A stretch of DNA of 64,000 bases from the NCBI RefSeq assembly GCF_000308575.1, contig NZ_BAFZ01000081.1, forward strand, positions 1 to 64,000, read 5' to 3'. This stretch comes from Nocardia exalbida NBRC 100660. Its GTDB lineage: Bacteria; Actinomycetota; Actinomycetes; Mycobacteriales; Mycobacteriaceae. Made by a program: the position numbers and the translations under genes. The notes under the pieces were generated by a model. The model had not been told where the DNA came from. It did no database searches and was given only the letters and a program-made list of their open reading frames with translations. This document shows, piece after piece, positions 17,636-27,094 of the stretch. The number at the start of each line of letters is the position of its first letter. Position 1 is the first letter of the stretch.

Positions 17636-18766
17636 ATGACCGACGATCCGGACCCGGCACAGCGACACCAGCTGACCGTCAGCGAACGCGACCTGGACGC
17701 ACTCGCCGGCGACTTGGCGCGCTGGCTGCACGCGAAGGTCGCCGCGGACGATCTGCCGCGGATCTCCGAATTGTCGCGTCCACAGTCCGGCGGCATGTCC
17801 AGCACGTCGATCCTGTTCGACGCCGAGTGGAGCGCCGCAGGGCGGCCGCAGCGCGGATCGTTCGTCGCGCGGATGGCGCCGGAGGCCGGGTCGTTCCCGG
17901 TCTTCGAGACCTACGACCTCGCCACCCAGTACCAGGTGATGGCGGGCGTGGCCGCGGCCACCGACGTGCCGGTGCCGGGCCTGTGCTGGCTGGAGAACGA
18001 CGAGAAGCCGCTCGGCGCACCGTTCTTCGTGATGCGCCGCGTCGACGGCCGGGTGCCGACGGACAACCCGCCGTACGTGTTCGTCGGCTGGCTGTTCGAC
18101 GCCGACCCGGCCGAGCGGCTGCGGCTCACGCACAACACCGTCGAGGTGATCGCCAAGATCCACGGCATTCCCGATCCCGCGACGCTGTTCCCGATGCTGA
18201 GCGGACCGGGCGAGGCGCTGCGCAGGCACGTCGCCGCCCAGCGCTCGTGGTACCGGTGGGCGCTCGCGGACGACGGCTTCGAGATCCCGCTGATCGAGCG
18301 GAGTTTCGCGTGGCTGGACGAGCACTGGCCCGCCGAGACCGGCCCGGACGTGCTCAGCTGGGGCGACGCCCGCCCGGGCAACATCATCTACCGCGAATTC
18401 GACCCGGTGGCGGTGCTGGACTGGGAGATGGCCGCGCTGGCGCCGCGCGAGCTGGATCTGGGCTGGCTGATCTTCATCCATCGGTTCTTCCAGGATCTGG
18501 CCACTCGCTTCGGGCAGCCCGGGCTGCCCGATTTCCTGCGCCGCGACGACGTGGTGTCGAAATACGAGGAGCTGACCGGTCACTCGGTGCGCGATCTCGA
18601 CTTCTACATCGTCTACGCCGCGTTGCGGCACGCGATCGTCATGGCGCGGGTGAAGCGCAGGATGATCCACTTCGGCGAGGACACCGACACGCCGGATCGC
18701 GACGACTACGTCATGCACCGGGCAAGCCTGGAAGCGCTGCTCGACGGAACCTACGAATGGGACTGA
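17636..18766 (+). CDS. phosphotransferase family protein (APH-type kinase fold)
   Basis: A 376-aa protein of the aminoglycoside-phosphotransferase-like superfamily often found beside acyl-CoA dehydrogenases in actinobacteria. The catalytic loop LSWGDARPGNIIY and the metal-binding VLDWEMA are present, with the lysine-bearing N-lobe more diverged (PQRGSFVARMAP). It may phosphorylate a small metabolite; it is not evidence of drug resistance. AGGAGG precedes the ATG. Two codons after its stop comes the next gene's ATG, so the two form an operon. Substrate unknown. Confidence 0.87.
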   Translation: MTDDPDPAQRHQLTVSERDLDALAGDLARWLHAKVAADDLPRISELSRPQSGGMSSTSILFDAEWSAAGRPQRGSFVARMAPEAGSFPVFETYDLATQYQVMAGVAAATDVPVPGLCWLENDEKPLGAPFFVMRRVDGRVPTDNPPYVFVGWLFDADPAERLRLTHNTVEVIAKIHGIPDPATLFPMLSGPGEALRRHVAAQRSWYRWALADDGFEIPLIERSFAWLDEHWPAETGPDVLSWGDARPGNIIYREFDPVAVLDWEMAALAPRELDLGWLIFIHRFFQDLATRFGQPGLPDFLRRDDVVSKYEELTGHSVRDLDFYIVYAALRHAIVMARVKRRMIHFGEDTDTPDRDDYVMHRASLEALLDGTYEWD

Positions 18767-18768
18767 CC

Positions 18769-19866
18769 ATGCCTGTGCCTTTGGACGAGTACCCCATCCA
18801 TCAGACCCCGCTGTCGCTGGCCCGGGTGGCCTCCAGCGATCGGAACTTCTACGACCGCAGCTACTTCAACGCCCACGACCGCGACGGCGGCACGTTTCTG
18901 ATCACCGGTTTCGGCGTGTATCCCAACCTCGGGGTGACCGACGCCTACGCCGCCGTCCGCCGTGGCGACGCGGTGCGCGCGGTGCGCTTCTCCGACGCGC
19001 TCGGCGACCGGGGCCTCGACCAGCGCGTCGGCGGCTACCGCATCGAGGTGCTGGAGCCGCTGCGGCGCCTGCGGGTGGTCTGCGAACACGACGATCTGAG
19101 CTTCGACCTGACCTGGAGCGGCGCCTTTCCCGCCGTCCAGGAACAACCGCACCTGATTCTCGCGGGCAACCGGCCGATCATCGACGCGTCCCGGTTCGCG
19201 CAGGTCGGCTCGTGGGCGGGGACGCTGCACGTGGACGGCGACGACATCACCGTCGACCCGGCGGTGTGGACCGGGACCAGGGACCGCTCGTGGGGCATCC
19301 GGCCGGTCGGGGAGACCGAGCCGCCCGGACGCGCGGCCACCGAGCCCTCGGGCGGGTTCTGGTGGCTGTACGTGCCGCTGCGGTTCGAGGACTTCGCCGT
19401 CGTGATCATCGTGCAGGAGGAGCCGGACGGCAGGCGCACGCTCAACGACGCGACCCGGATCTGGCCGGACGGGCGCACCGAACAGCTCGGCTGGCCCCGC
19501 ATATCCATCGACTATCGCTCCGGCACAAGACATCCCGTCGGTGCGCGACTGGAGCTGACCACGCCGGACGGCAAGCCACTGGAGATCGAGATAACGCCGG
19601 GTATCGGCGTCCCGCTGCACGTCGGCTGCGGCTACGGCGGCGATCCCGACTGGCAGCACGGCCAGTGGAAGGGTCGCGACTGGTCTTCCTCCAGCCGCTA
19701 CGACCTCACCGATCCGGCGATCGTCGCCCGCGCTCCCTACGGGGTGACCGACCACGTCGCGCGTGCCCGCTGCGGCGATGCCGAGGGGTGGGGGCTGTTC
19801 GAACACGCCAGCATCGGCCGCCACGACCCCACCGGCTTCGCCGACTGGGGCTCGGTCGCCCCCTGA
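18769..19866 (+). CDS. conserved hypothetical, lipocalin/CrtC-like beta-rich protein
   Basis: A 365-aa, Trp- and Asp-rich, predicted beta-sheet protein (FLITGFGVYPNLGVTDAYAAV; GGFWWLYVPLRFEDFAVVIIV). The pattern recalls the actinobacterial DUF7064/DUF7065 proteins, which have a hydroxyneurosporene-dehydrogenase-like (CrtC/AttH) lipocalin fold; I hold this only by eye. It is translated right behind the phosphotransferase; an ATG at 18757 would overlap that gene, while 18769 starts MPVPLDEYPIH and is preferred. Co-occurrence with an APH-type kinase and acyl-CoA metabolism genes is common in mycobacteria, suggesting lipid or steroid modification. Function not established. Confidence 0.8.
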   Translation: MPVPLDEYPIHQTPLSLARVASSDRNFYDRSYFNAHDRDGGTFLITGFGVYPNLGVTDAYAAVRRGDAVRAVRFSDALGDRGLDQRVGGYRIEVLEPLRRLRVVCEHDDLSFDLTWSGAFPAVQEQPHLILAGNRPIIDASRFAQVGSWAGTLHVDGDDITVDPAVWTGTRDRSWGIRPVGETEPPGRAATEPSGGFWWLYVPLRFEDFAVVIIVQEEPDGRRTLNDATRIWPDGRTEQLGWPRISIDYRSGTRHPVGARLELTTPDGKPLEIEITPGIGVPLHVGCGYGGDPDWQHGQWKGRDWSSSSRYDLTDPAIVARAPYGVTDHVARARCGDAEGWGLFEHASIGRHDPTGFADWGSVAP

Positions 19867-20206
19867 ACCCGGCGCCGCACCGCCGCCGACACGGGTGTCC
19901 GTGACCAGTTCCCGGTAGACGTGCGTGCCCGGACGCAACGCGCAGCGACGGCGCATCCAGCAGCAGCTGAGCCAGCGCCAACGGCGCACCGCCGTCGTAG
20001 CCGAACGGCTCCGCCCCGAGCTGTGATCGGAGCTTCGCGATCTGCTCGGATACCGCCACAGGCCGGGCCGAACAGCGCATCCGGAGCCTGCGGTCCGGGC
20101 CGGTTGCGCGGCGGCTACAGCGTGGCGACAGTCGCCGATCGTGCGACACCGCGATTGTCGCGGACAGCGCAGCGCTCGCGGCCGAGCCCGCGTTCGGTGG
20201 ATGGTT
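19867..20206. other. gene-free stretch, possible decayed coding remnant
   Basis: No intact gene is seen. On the minus strand a readable stretch (IAKLRSQLGAEPFGYDGG, then LALAQLLLDAPSLRV) is continued by RPGTHVYRELVTDT only in another frame near 19950. This could be a frameshifted remnant of a small gene, or chance. Confidence 0.3.
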
Positions 20207-20575
20207 CTACCGCTCGAGCTGCGCTGCCGCGAGCACCACGCCTTGCACGACGCGCTTCGGTATCACCAGCGGCCCGCCCCCGGCGGCGAGCAGCGCCGCG
20301 GCCTCCGCGACGCTCGCCGTGCCGACGGCCGCCTGTGTGCGGCTTCCCGGGTTGGGGACGGCGACGTTCGCCAGTTCCGCGGCGGAGTAGGACCGCAGCG
20401 GCACCTGGTACTCCGCGGCGACGGCGCGCAGTCCGGGCTCGGTGAAGCGCTGCGAGATGGTGGCCAGGCACGCTATCCGGTAGCCACCCACGCCCTCGCG
20501 CAGCGCGGCGCGGATCGCGGCCGCCGATGTGCCCGGCCGTAGTCCGATGCCGACGACGACGTCAGCCGACGGCAC
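20207..20575 (-). CDS. cobalamin biosynthesis protein, CobE/CbiG C-terminal domain
   Basis: A 122-aa protein starting VPSADVVVGIGLRPGTSAAAI, with a CbiG-C/CobE-type fold. The GIG-R-GTS start, the central region with VPLRSYSAAELANVAVPNPG and GTASVAEAAALLAAGG match the domain that in other bacteria is fused to CbiG or stands alone as CobE. CbiG opens the precorrin ring lactone; the C-terminal domain alone has no assigned catalysis. It overlaps the cobB end by 14 bp on the same strand, so it is co-transcribed. It is less certain than its neighbours. Confidence 0.82.
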   Translation of the reverse strand: MPSADVVVGIGLRPGTSAAAIRAALREGVGGYRIACLATISQRFTEPGLRAVAAEYQVPLRSYSAAELANVAVPNPGSRTQAAVGTASVAEAAALLAAGGGPLVIPKRVVQGVVLAAAQLER

Positions 20576-21992
20576 CGGAACTCGCGAAGCGCATTGCCGC
20601 GGTGACGAATCGCCGCACCGCCGCGGGATTCCCCGCCGGGTGGGTGTGCAGGTACGACGCGTGCACGTTGCCGCTCAGCGTCCCCTCCCGGACGACCTCT
20701 CCCGCGCCGCCGCGCCAGCCCCAAGCCGGATTCGGCGGCGCCGACACCAGACGGGTGCGGTGGAACTCGTGCCCCCTGACCCGTTCGCCGACCCGCCACA
20801 GCGGCGAGTCGGCCAGTGCGACGGCGTCCCGGTAGCCGAGTGTCAGACGCGGTCCGAACGCGGCGTCGGCATCCACCACCCCCGCCATCGGGTGGCCGTC
20901 CAGCGATCGGGTCAGATACAGCAGCCCGGCGCATTCGGCGTGCACCGGCATCCCGTGCCGAGCGGCGTCGGCCACCGCCCGCAGCAGGATGGAATTGGCC
21001 GCCAGGTCCGCGGCGTGTTCCTCGGGAAACCCACCTGGCAGCACCAATGCCGCTGTCCCGGTGGGCAATTCGTCGTGCAGCGGGTCGAAAACGACCACCT
21101 GCGCCCCCGCGGCCACCAGCAACTCACGATGCTCGGCGTAGCCGAACGTGAATGCCGGGCCACCGGCTACGGCGATCACCGGACCCTCCCGATCGGCCGG
21201 GAAGCGGGCGGCGACCGGAAACTCCTCGGTGGACACCTCTTCTGCTTCCAGACCGCGCACGGCGGCGGCGGGATCCCACGCGGGTCCGGTGACCGACGAG
21301 CGAGCGAGTGCCGCGATGGCGTGCAGGTCGACGTGCGCGGCGACGAGATCCGTCATCGCCGCCACCGCCGCCGTCGCGGCCGAGCCGTGTTCCACGGCGG
21401 GGATCAGGCCGAGATGCCGGGACGGGACTTCGAGTTCGGCCAGGCGCGGCAACGACCCGAGCACCGCCAGCCCGACTCGATCGCAGGCGGCGCGCAGTAC
21501 CTGATCGTGCCGTTCGCTGCCGACCCGGTTCAGGATCACCCCGCCGAGCCGGACGCCGCTGTCGAAGGTCGCGAATCCGTGCAGCAGTGCCGCGAGGCTC
21601 TGGCTGTGTCCTCGCGCGTCCACCACCAGCACCACCGGCGCTCCCAGCAAGGCCGCGACCTGCGCCGTCGACCCCTCCGCCACCGGACCGGCGTACTCGT
21701 CATCGATCCGCCCGTCGAACAACCCCATCACGCCCTCGACCACCGCGAGATCGCACCCCCGCGCCCCGTGCCGGAACAGCGGTACAACCCGCTCCACCCC
21801 CACCAGCACAGGATCCAGGTTTCTCCCCGGCCGCCCCGCCGCCAACCCGTGATACCCCGGATCGATGTAGTCGGGCCCCACCTTGAACGGCGCCACCCGA
21901 TGCCCCACCTTCCGCAACGCCCCCACCAGCCCGGTCGCCACCGTCGTCTTCCCGCTCCCCGACGCCGGTGCCGCCACCACCACCGCCTTCAT
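20562..21992 (-). CDS. cobB: cobyrinate a,c-diamide synthase
   Basis: A 476-aa ATP-dependent glutamine amidotransferase that amidates carboxylates a and c of (hydrogeno)byrinate in B12 synthesis. It starts MKAVVVAAPASGSGKTTVAT with a P-loop (GSGKTT). The class I glutaminase-type domain is C-terminal, with its nucleophile in VHAECAGLLYL. The Asp-rich VVEGVMGLFDG segment is typical. Length is normal. It lies upstream of the CobE-like gene and downstream of cobO on the same strand, separated from cobO by an inverted repeat. Confidence 0.95.
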   Translation of the reverse strand: MKAVVVAAPASGSGKTTVATGLVGALRKVGHRVAPFKVGPDYIDPGYHGLAAGRPGRNLDPVLVGVERVVPLFRHGARGCDLAVVEGVMGLFDGRIDDEYAGPVAEGSTAQVAALLGAPVVLVVDARGHSQSLAALLHGFATFDSGVRLGGVILNRVGSERHDQVLRAACDRVGLAVLGSLPRLAELEVPSRHLGLIPAVEHGSAATAAVAAMTDLVAAHVDLHAIAALARSSVTGPAWDPAAAVRGLEAEEVSTEEFPVAARFPADREGPVIAVAGGPAFTFGYAEHRELLVAAGAQVVVFDPLHDELPTGTAALVLPGGFPEEHAADLAANSILLRAVADAARHGMPVHAECAGLLYLTRSLDGHPMAGVVDADAAFGPRLTLGYRDAVALADSPLWRVGERVRGHEFHRTRLVSAPPNPAWGWRGGAGEVVREGTLSGNVHASYLHTHPAGNPAAVRRFVTAAMRFASSGAVG

Positions 21993-22003
21993 CGCCGCTC
22001 CCG

Positions 22004-22070
22004 CCCCGCGAGTGGCACACCATCGTGCGGCCCTCTCGCGATTCGCCGCAGCGATGTGCCACTCGCGGGG
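22004..22070. repeat. 16-bp perfect inverted repeat between cobO and cobB
   Basis: CCCCGCGAGTGGCACA (22004-22019) is exactly complementary to TGTGCCACTCGCGGGG (22055-22070) around a 35-nt loop. Nearly the whole cobO-cobB gap is taken by it. It may be a terminator or attenuator inside the operon, or a small palindromic element. Confidence 0.75.
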
Positions 22071-22071
22071 A

Positions 22072-22686
22072 TCACCATTCGATGCCTCGTTGGCCTTTGC
22101 GGCCCGCGTCCATGGGGTGCTTGAGTTTGGTCATTTCGGTGACCAGGTCGGCGGCTTCCAGGAGGGGTTGGGGGGCGTCGCGGCCGGTGATGACGACGTG
22201 CTGGTTGCCGGGGCGGGCGTTGAGGGTGCCGACCACCTCGTCCACGTCGACCCAGCCCCATTTCAGGGGGTAGGTGAACTCGTCCAGGACGTAGAAGCGG
22301 TGCTGTTCGGCCCGCAGGCGGCGGGCGATCTCCTGCCAGCCGGCCAGCGCGGCGGCGGCGTGGTCCTGCTCGGTGCCCTGTTTGCGGGTCCAGGACCAGC
22401 CCTCGCCCATCTTGTGCCACTCGACCGGCGCGCCCGCGCCGGTCTGCTCGTGCAGTGCGCCGAGGGCGCGGAAGGCGGCTTCCTCCCCGACCTTCCACTT
22501 GGCGCTCTTCACGAATTGGAACACCGCGACGTCGAAGCCTTGGTTCCACGCTCGCAGCGCCATCCCGAACGCAGCCGTCGACTTCCCCTTGCCCGGCCCG
22601 GTATGCACCGCGAGCACCGGCTGATTGCGCCGCTGCCGTGTGGTCAGCCCGTCGTCGGGAACTGTCTCCGGAACACCCTTGGGCAT
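22072..22686 (-). CDS. cobO: cob(I)yrinic acid a,c-diamide adenosyltransferase
   Basis: A 204-aa CobA/CobO-family enzyme that transfers the 5'-deoxyadenosyl group from ATP to the reduced corrinoid. The P-loop-like HTGPGKGKSTAAFG, the VFQFVKSAKWKVGE stretch and YVLDEFTYPLKWGWVD are the expected motifs. The ATG at 22686 starts MPKGVPETVPDDG. It precedes cobB and follows the chelatase gene on the minus strand, the same order as Rv2848c-Rv2850c. Confidence 0.96.
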   Translation of the reverse strand: MPKGVPETVPDDGLTTRQRRNQPVLAVHTGPGKGKSTAAFGMALRAWNQGFDVAVFQFVKSAKWKVGEEAAFRALGALHEQTGAGAPVEWHKMGEGWSWTRKQGTEQDHAAAALAGWQEIARRLRAEQHRFYVLDEFTYPLKWGWVDVDEVVGTLNARPGNQHVVITGRDAPQPLLEAADLVTEMTKLKHPMDAGRKGQRGIEW

Positions 22687-22854
22687 CGAATCTCCTTGCT
22701 CGTCCTCGGATCACTCCGAACCTGTGCACCGCGTCCGGACCGGAAGCCGCGCGAACCGCCCACCACCGCTGGACGCCGACTCACCGGGTCTCCCCGCCGT
22801 CTCCGAAGCGGCGGCCGCGCGGCCTCCACCGGGCACACGGTTCGGAAGTCGTGC

Positions 22855-24843
22855 TCACGCCGCTCGCGCCGGACTACCGTTCCCGGAACTCGCGCGGACG
22901 ACGTCCGCGACCGCCGCACCGGTCAGCTCGGCCAGTCTCAGGTAGCCGCCGCGCAGGTCGCGGGCCAGATCCACGGCGAGGCCGAGGCGGATCATGCCGC
23001 GTTCGCAGTCGACGACGACCGAGGTGACCGTGTCCCTGGCGAGTAAGCGGGCCGCGGCGCGGGCGCGGGGAACCGGGTCGGTCCCGCCCGTCGCGCGACC
23101 GTCGGTCAGCAGCACCAGCATCGGCCTGCGGCGCGGATCGCGCACACGCTCGCGCAGCACGATTTCCCTGGCCTTCAGCAGGCCCGCCGCCAGCGGGGTC
23201 TTCCCGCCCGTGCGCATTCCGGACAGCCGGCGCACCGCGATGTCGACCGACGAAGTGGGCGGCAGGACGAGTTCGGCCTCCGCGCCGCGCACGCTGACGA
23301 CGGCGACTTTGTCGCGGCGCTGATACGCGTCCCGCAGCAATGTCACCACCGCGCCGGTGACGGCGGACAGCCGGTCGCGGGCGGCCATGGACCCGGAGGC
23401 GTCGACCACGAAGACGACCAGATTCCCTTCGCGCCCTTCCCGATACGCGCCGCGGAGGTCTTCGGCGGCCAGCCGCAACGGCCCGTTCCCGCGGCCGCGG
23501 GAACGCTGATGCGGGGCGGCCGCGAAGACGGTTCCGAGCAGATGCAGGCCCGAAGACGTGTCGGCACTCGGACGCACCACCCGCCCGTGCCGTGATTCCG
23601 CGCGGGAGCGCCGCCCCGGAGCGCCTTCGCCGACGCCGGGCACCTCCCAGCGCGGTGTTCGCGAACCGGCGGAAGTCGGTGCGCCACTGCGCCCTTCACG
23701 CGATTGCCCACCGCCCGGACCTTCGGGCGGCGACGGGTTTTCCGGGCCACCGTCCGGATCGTCGCCCGGCTCCTCGGCATCCCGGGGCGTGCCGTCCGGC
23801 CCGCTCGGCGTGGAGGTCTCCTCCTCGGGCCGCGCCTGCTCGGCCGCGTCGCGCATGGCGTCGTCGAGCTGCTGCTCGCTGATACCGGGCTCGTCGAACG
23901 GATCGCGCCTGCGCCGGTGCGGCAGCGCCAGTTCGGCGGCCACCCGCACGTCGTCCTCGGTCACCGCGTCGGCACCGCGCCAGGCGGCATGCGCGGTCGC
24001 GGTGCGCGCGACGACCAGATCGGCCCGCATCCCGTCCACGTCGAACGCGGCGCACAGCGCGGCGATGCGGCGCAGCTCCACGTCGTCGAGCACCACCTGC
24101 CCCAGCCGGTCGCGGGCGGCGAGGATCTGCTCGGCCACCTCGTGGTCCGCCGCGGCGTACCGGGCGGCGAATCCGGCCGGGTCGGCCTCGTAGTCCAGCC
24201 TGCGGCGCACCACCGCCATCCGCACGTCCACGTCCCGGGAGGCGGCCACGTCCACGGTCAGGCCGAACCGGTCCAGCAGCTGCGGACGCAGTTCGCCCTC
24301 CTCCGGATTCATGGTGCCGACCAGCACGAAGCGCGCCGGATGCGAGTGCGAGACGCCGTCGCGTTCGATGTGCACCCGCCCCATCGCCGCGGCGTCCAGC
24401 AGCACGTCCACCAGATGGTCGTGCAGCAGGTTGACCTCGTCGACGTACAACACACCGTGATGGGCGGCTGCCAGCAGGCCCGGGCGGAACGCCTGCTCCC
24501 CGTCGCGCAGCACACGCTCCAGGTCCAGCGAGCCGACCACGCGGTCCTCCGTCGCGCCCACCGGCAGCTCCACCAGGCGGGCGGGCCGCGCGCCGGTCTC
24601 GTCCACCACGGGCGGCAGCAGCTGCGCGAGCGCGCGCACCACGGTCGACTTCGCGGTGCCCTTCTCACCACGCACCAGGACGCCGCCGATGCCGGGATGG
24701 ACCGCGCAGAGGATCAGCGCCAGCTGCAGCCGTTCCTGACCGACCACCGCCGAGAAGGGAAATCCCGCTTCACCGTCCGAACCCGGCATCGTCCGGCTGC
24801 GCTGGTCGGACGTCGGCACTGTTTCGGCATGGGAGACGGACAC
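22855..24843 (-). CDS. magnesium/cobalt chelatase-like ATPase with vWA domain (ChlI-ChlD fusion)
   Basis: A 662-aa protein. An N-terminal AAA+ ATPase (Walker A VRGEKGTAKSTVV, Walker B GVLYVDEVNLLHD) is joined by an acidic Pro/Gly/Glu-rich linker (~350-450) to a C-terminal von Willebrand A domain with a MIDAS site (VVFVVDASGSMAARD). It has the architecture of Rv2850c and of cobaltochelatase partner subunits, so it probably powers cobalt or magnesium insertion. Placed upstream of cobO, it most likely serves B12 synthesis; the large CobN subunit is not in the window. Metal identity is inferred from context. Confidence 0.92.
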   Translation of the reverse strand: MSVSHAETVPTSDQRSRTMPGSDGEAGFPFSAVVGQERLQLALILCAVHPGIGGVLVRGEKGTAKSTVVRALAQLLPPVVDETGARPARLVELPVGATEDRVVGSLDLERVLRDGEQAFRPGLLAAAHHGVLYVDEVNLLHDHLVDVLLDAAAMGRVHIERDGVSHSHPARFVLVGTMNPEEGELRPQLLDRFGLTVDVAASRDVDVRMAVVRRRLDYEADPAGFAARYAAADHEVAEQILAARDRLGQVVLDDVELRRIAALCAAFDVDGMRADLVVARTATAHAAWRGADAVTEDDVRVAAELALPHRRRRDPFDEPGISEQQLDDAMRDAAEQARPEEETSTPSGPDGTPRDAEEPGDDPDGGPENPSPPEGPGGGQSREGRSGAPTSAGSRTPRWEVPGVGEGAPGRRSRAESRHGRVVRPSADTSSGLHLLGTVFAAAPHQRSRGRGNGPLRLAAEDLRGAYREGREGNLVVFVVDASGSMAARDRLSAVTGAVVTLLRDAYQRRDKVAVVSVRGAEAELVLPPTSSVDIAVRRLSGMRTGGKTPLAAGLLKAREIVLRERVRDPRRRPMLVLLTDGRATGGTDPVPRARAAARLLARDTVTSVVVDCERGMIRLGLAVDLARDLRGGYLRLAELTGAAVADVVRASSGNGSPARAA

Positions 24844-25110
24844 GCCCCCAACTCTAAGCGTGGGGCCGCACCGGCCCCCACAGTGCCCTTCGATTCAGAA
24901 CCGATGCGCGCACCCCTGAACCGCACCTACCGTCGATCCACTCATGGCTCCGCAGGGGTGCCGCGCAGGAGGCACCGATTCGAGCGAACCAGCGCGCCCC
25001 GCTCGCCTCCACCACGTTTCCGAGCGACGCGAGCCCGAGTATGCGCCGTTCGCGTCCGAGCGGTCGCCGCCGCGACGAAGTCGCCGACGGTGGCCGCTCG
25101 GACACGAAGA

Positions 25111-25560
25111 TCAACCTCTGCGCATGGGCACGTGCGGGATGCCGTCTTCTTCGAATTCCGGCCCGTCTACCTTGAAGCCGTGTTTGGTGTACAGGTCGAT
25201 CAGGTAGCTCTGGGCGCTCAGGCGAACCGTCGCCGAACCGGCCTCGGCCAGCGCCGCCTGCAGCAGTCGCGTGGTGTAGCCGTGCCCGCGGGCGGGCGCC
25301 GCCGTGCAGAGCCTGCCGATCCGGAAGCTCTTCACTCCGTCGTGGTGCTCCTCGCACAGCCGCAGCGTGGCGATGACCTCGCCCTCGTCATCGAGCCAGA
25401 AGTGCCGGGTCTCCGGGAGGAGGTCGTTGCCGTCCAGTTCGGGGTACGCGCACTTCTGCTCGACGACGAACACTTCGACGCGGAGTTTCAACAGCCGGTA
25501 GAGCGTCGCGGTATCGAGATCCTGCGCCCAGGAGCGTTTGAGAGCAACCGTTGACATCAT
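25111..25560 (-). CDS. GNAT acetyltransferase, ElaA-like
   Basis: A 149-aa GNAT-fold protein. LLKLRVEVFVVEQKCAYPELDGND and RIGRLCTAAPARGHGYTTRLL resemble ElaA, whose acetyl-CoA loop lies in the second motif. The first two codons are both ATG; with AAGG close by, the second may be used. It is the Rv2851c equivalent, just downstream of mqo. The acetylated substrate is unknown. Confidence 0.9.
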   Translation of the reverse strand: MMSTVALKRSWAQDLDTATLYRLLKLRVEVFVVEQKCAYPELDGNDLLPETRHFWLDDEGEVIATLRLCEEHHDGVKSFRIGRLCTAAPARGHGYTTRLLQAALAEAGSATVRLSAQSYLIDLYTKHGFKVDGPEFEEDGIPHVPMRRG

Positions 25561-25579
25561 CGCGCCTTGCTATCACAAC

Positions 25580-27094
25580 CTAGGCGTTCGCCGCGACCCC
25601 TGCATGTCGCGGCGTGTTGTCGCCGCCGTCGACGAGGTTCAACGTCTTGGAGGTCCAATCCCACACTTCGTGGAACAGCGCCGGGTCCTCGGACAGCTTG
25701 ATGCCCAGTGAGGGCACCATCTCCTTCAGCTTCGGCGTCCACGTGGCGTACTCCTGCGGGAAGCACCGCTGCATGACGTCCAGCATTGCGGTGACGCAGG
25801 TGGAGGCGCCCGGGGACGCGCCGAGCAGACCGGCGATGGTGCCGTCCTCCGCGGAGATCACGGCGGTGCCGAACTCCAGCACGCCGCCGGCGCCCTTACG
25901 TCGGATGACCTGCACGCGCTGGCCCGCGGTGATCAGCTCCCAATCCTTGGCCTCGGCGCGCGGGATGAACTCCGACAGCGTGATGACCTTGCCAGCCTCC
26001 GACTTCAGCAGCTCGCTGACCAGGTACTTGGTCAGACCGAGCTCGGTGACGCCCACGCCGAGCAGCGAGAAGATGTTGTTCGGCCGCACCGACTTGAACA
26101 GGTCGGTGTTCTTGCCGTCCTTGAGGAACTTCGGTGTCCAGCCCGCGTACGGGCCGAACAACAGGCCCGGCTTGCCCTTGATCACACGGGTGTCCAGATG
26201 CGGCACCGACATCGGCGGAGCACCGACCGCCGCCTTGCCGTACACCTTGGCCTCGTGCTGGTTGATCAGCGCCGGGTTGACGCAGCGGAAGAACTGGCCG
26301 CTGACCGGGAACCCGCCGAATCCCTTCGCCTCCTTGATACCCGCCTTCTGCAGCAGCGGCAGCGCGCCGCCACCCGCGCCGACGAAGACGAATTTGCTGA
26401 TCAGCGTGCGCGTCTCGCGGGTGCGCAGGTTGCGCACCGTGACCAGCCAGGATCCGTCCGACTGCTTGGACAGGTCGCGTACCTCGTGCCCGAAGGCCAG
26501 GTCCGCGCCGGAGGAGCCGAGGTAGGCGAGCAGTTCCTGGGTGAGGGAGCCGAAGTCGATATCGGTGCCGCCGTCGCTCCAGTTCAGCGCGACCGGGTCG
26601 GAGAAGTCCCGCCCGCGGGCCATCAACGGCAACCGCCGGGTGAACTCGTCGGGACTGTCGATGAACTCCATGCCCTCGAACAGCGGGTGCGGCGCCAGCG
26701 CTTCGTACCGCTTGCGCAGGTATTCCACATTGTCGGCGCCGTGCACGAAGCTGACGTGCGGGATCGGGTTGATGAAGGTGGACGGATCGCGCAGGATGCC
26801 GTTCTCCACGCCGTAGGACCAGAACTGGCGGGAGACCTGGAACCGCTCGTTGATATCGACGGCCTTGGTGATGTCCACCGAGCCGTCGGGTAGCTGCGGG
26901 CTGTAGTTCAGCTCGCAGAGCGCGGAGTGTCCGGTACCCGCGTTGTTCCACGGATCGCTGCTCTCGGCCGCGGCGGCGTCGAGCCGCTCGAACAGGGAGA
27001 TCGACCACTCCGGCTGCAGCTGCCGCAGCAGCGCGCCGAGAGTGGCACTCATGATGCCGGCACCGATGAGTACTACATCGGTCTTTTCAGTCAT
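25580..27094 (-). CDS. mqo: malate:quinone oxidoreductase
   Basis: A 504-aa FAD enzyme that oxidises malate to oxaloacetate and reduces quinone at the membrane. It starts MTEKTDVVLIGAGIMSATLG with a dinucleotide-binding motif. Characteristic Mqo segments follow (WNNAGTGHSALCELNY; KFVFVGAGGGALPLLQ; CVTAMLDVMQRCFPQE). The frame remains open 26 codons upstream, but conservation begins at this ATG; no strong RBS is visible. The gene is adjacent to the ElaA-like gene as in mycobacteria (Rv2852c). Confidence 0.96.
   Translation of the reverse strand: MTEKTDVVLIGAGIMSATLGALLRQLQPEWSISLFERLDAAAAESSDPWNNAGTGHSALCELNYSPQLPDGSVDITKAVDINERFQVSRQFWSYGVENGILRDPSTFINPIPHVSFVHGADNVEYLRKRYEALAPHPLFEGMEFIDSPDEFTRRLPLMARGRDFSDPVALNWSDGGTDIDFGSLTQELLAYLGSSGADLAFGHEVRDLSKQSDGSWLVTVRNLRTRETRTLISKFVFVGAGGGALPLLQKAGIKEAKGFGGFPVSGQFFRCVNPALINQHEAKVYGKAAVGAPPMSVPHLDTRVIKGKPGLLFGPYAGWTPKFLKDGKNTDLFKSVRPNNIFSLLGVGVTELGLTKYLVSELLKSEAGKVITLSEFIPRAEAKDWELITAGQRVQVIRRKGAGGVLEFGTAVISAEDGTIAGLLGASPGASTCVTAMLDVMQRCFPQEYATWTPKLKEMVPSLGIKLSEDPALFHEVWDWTSKTLNLVDGGDNTPRHAGVAANA

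Noticed and set aside
17602..18756. Upstream extension of the lipocalin-like gene, giving one long frame of 754 codons
   Set aside because: The first 385 codons run out of frame through the phosphotransferase gene; conservation begins at MPVPLDEYP.
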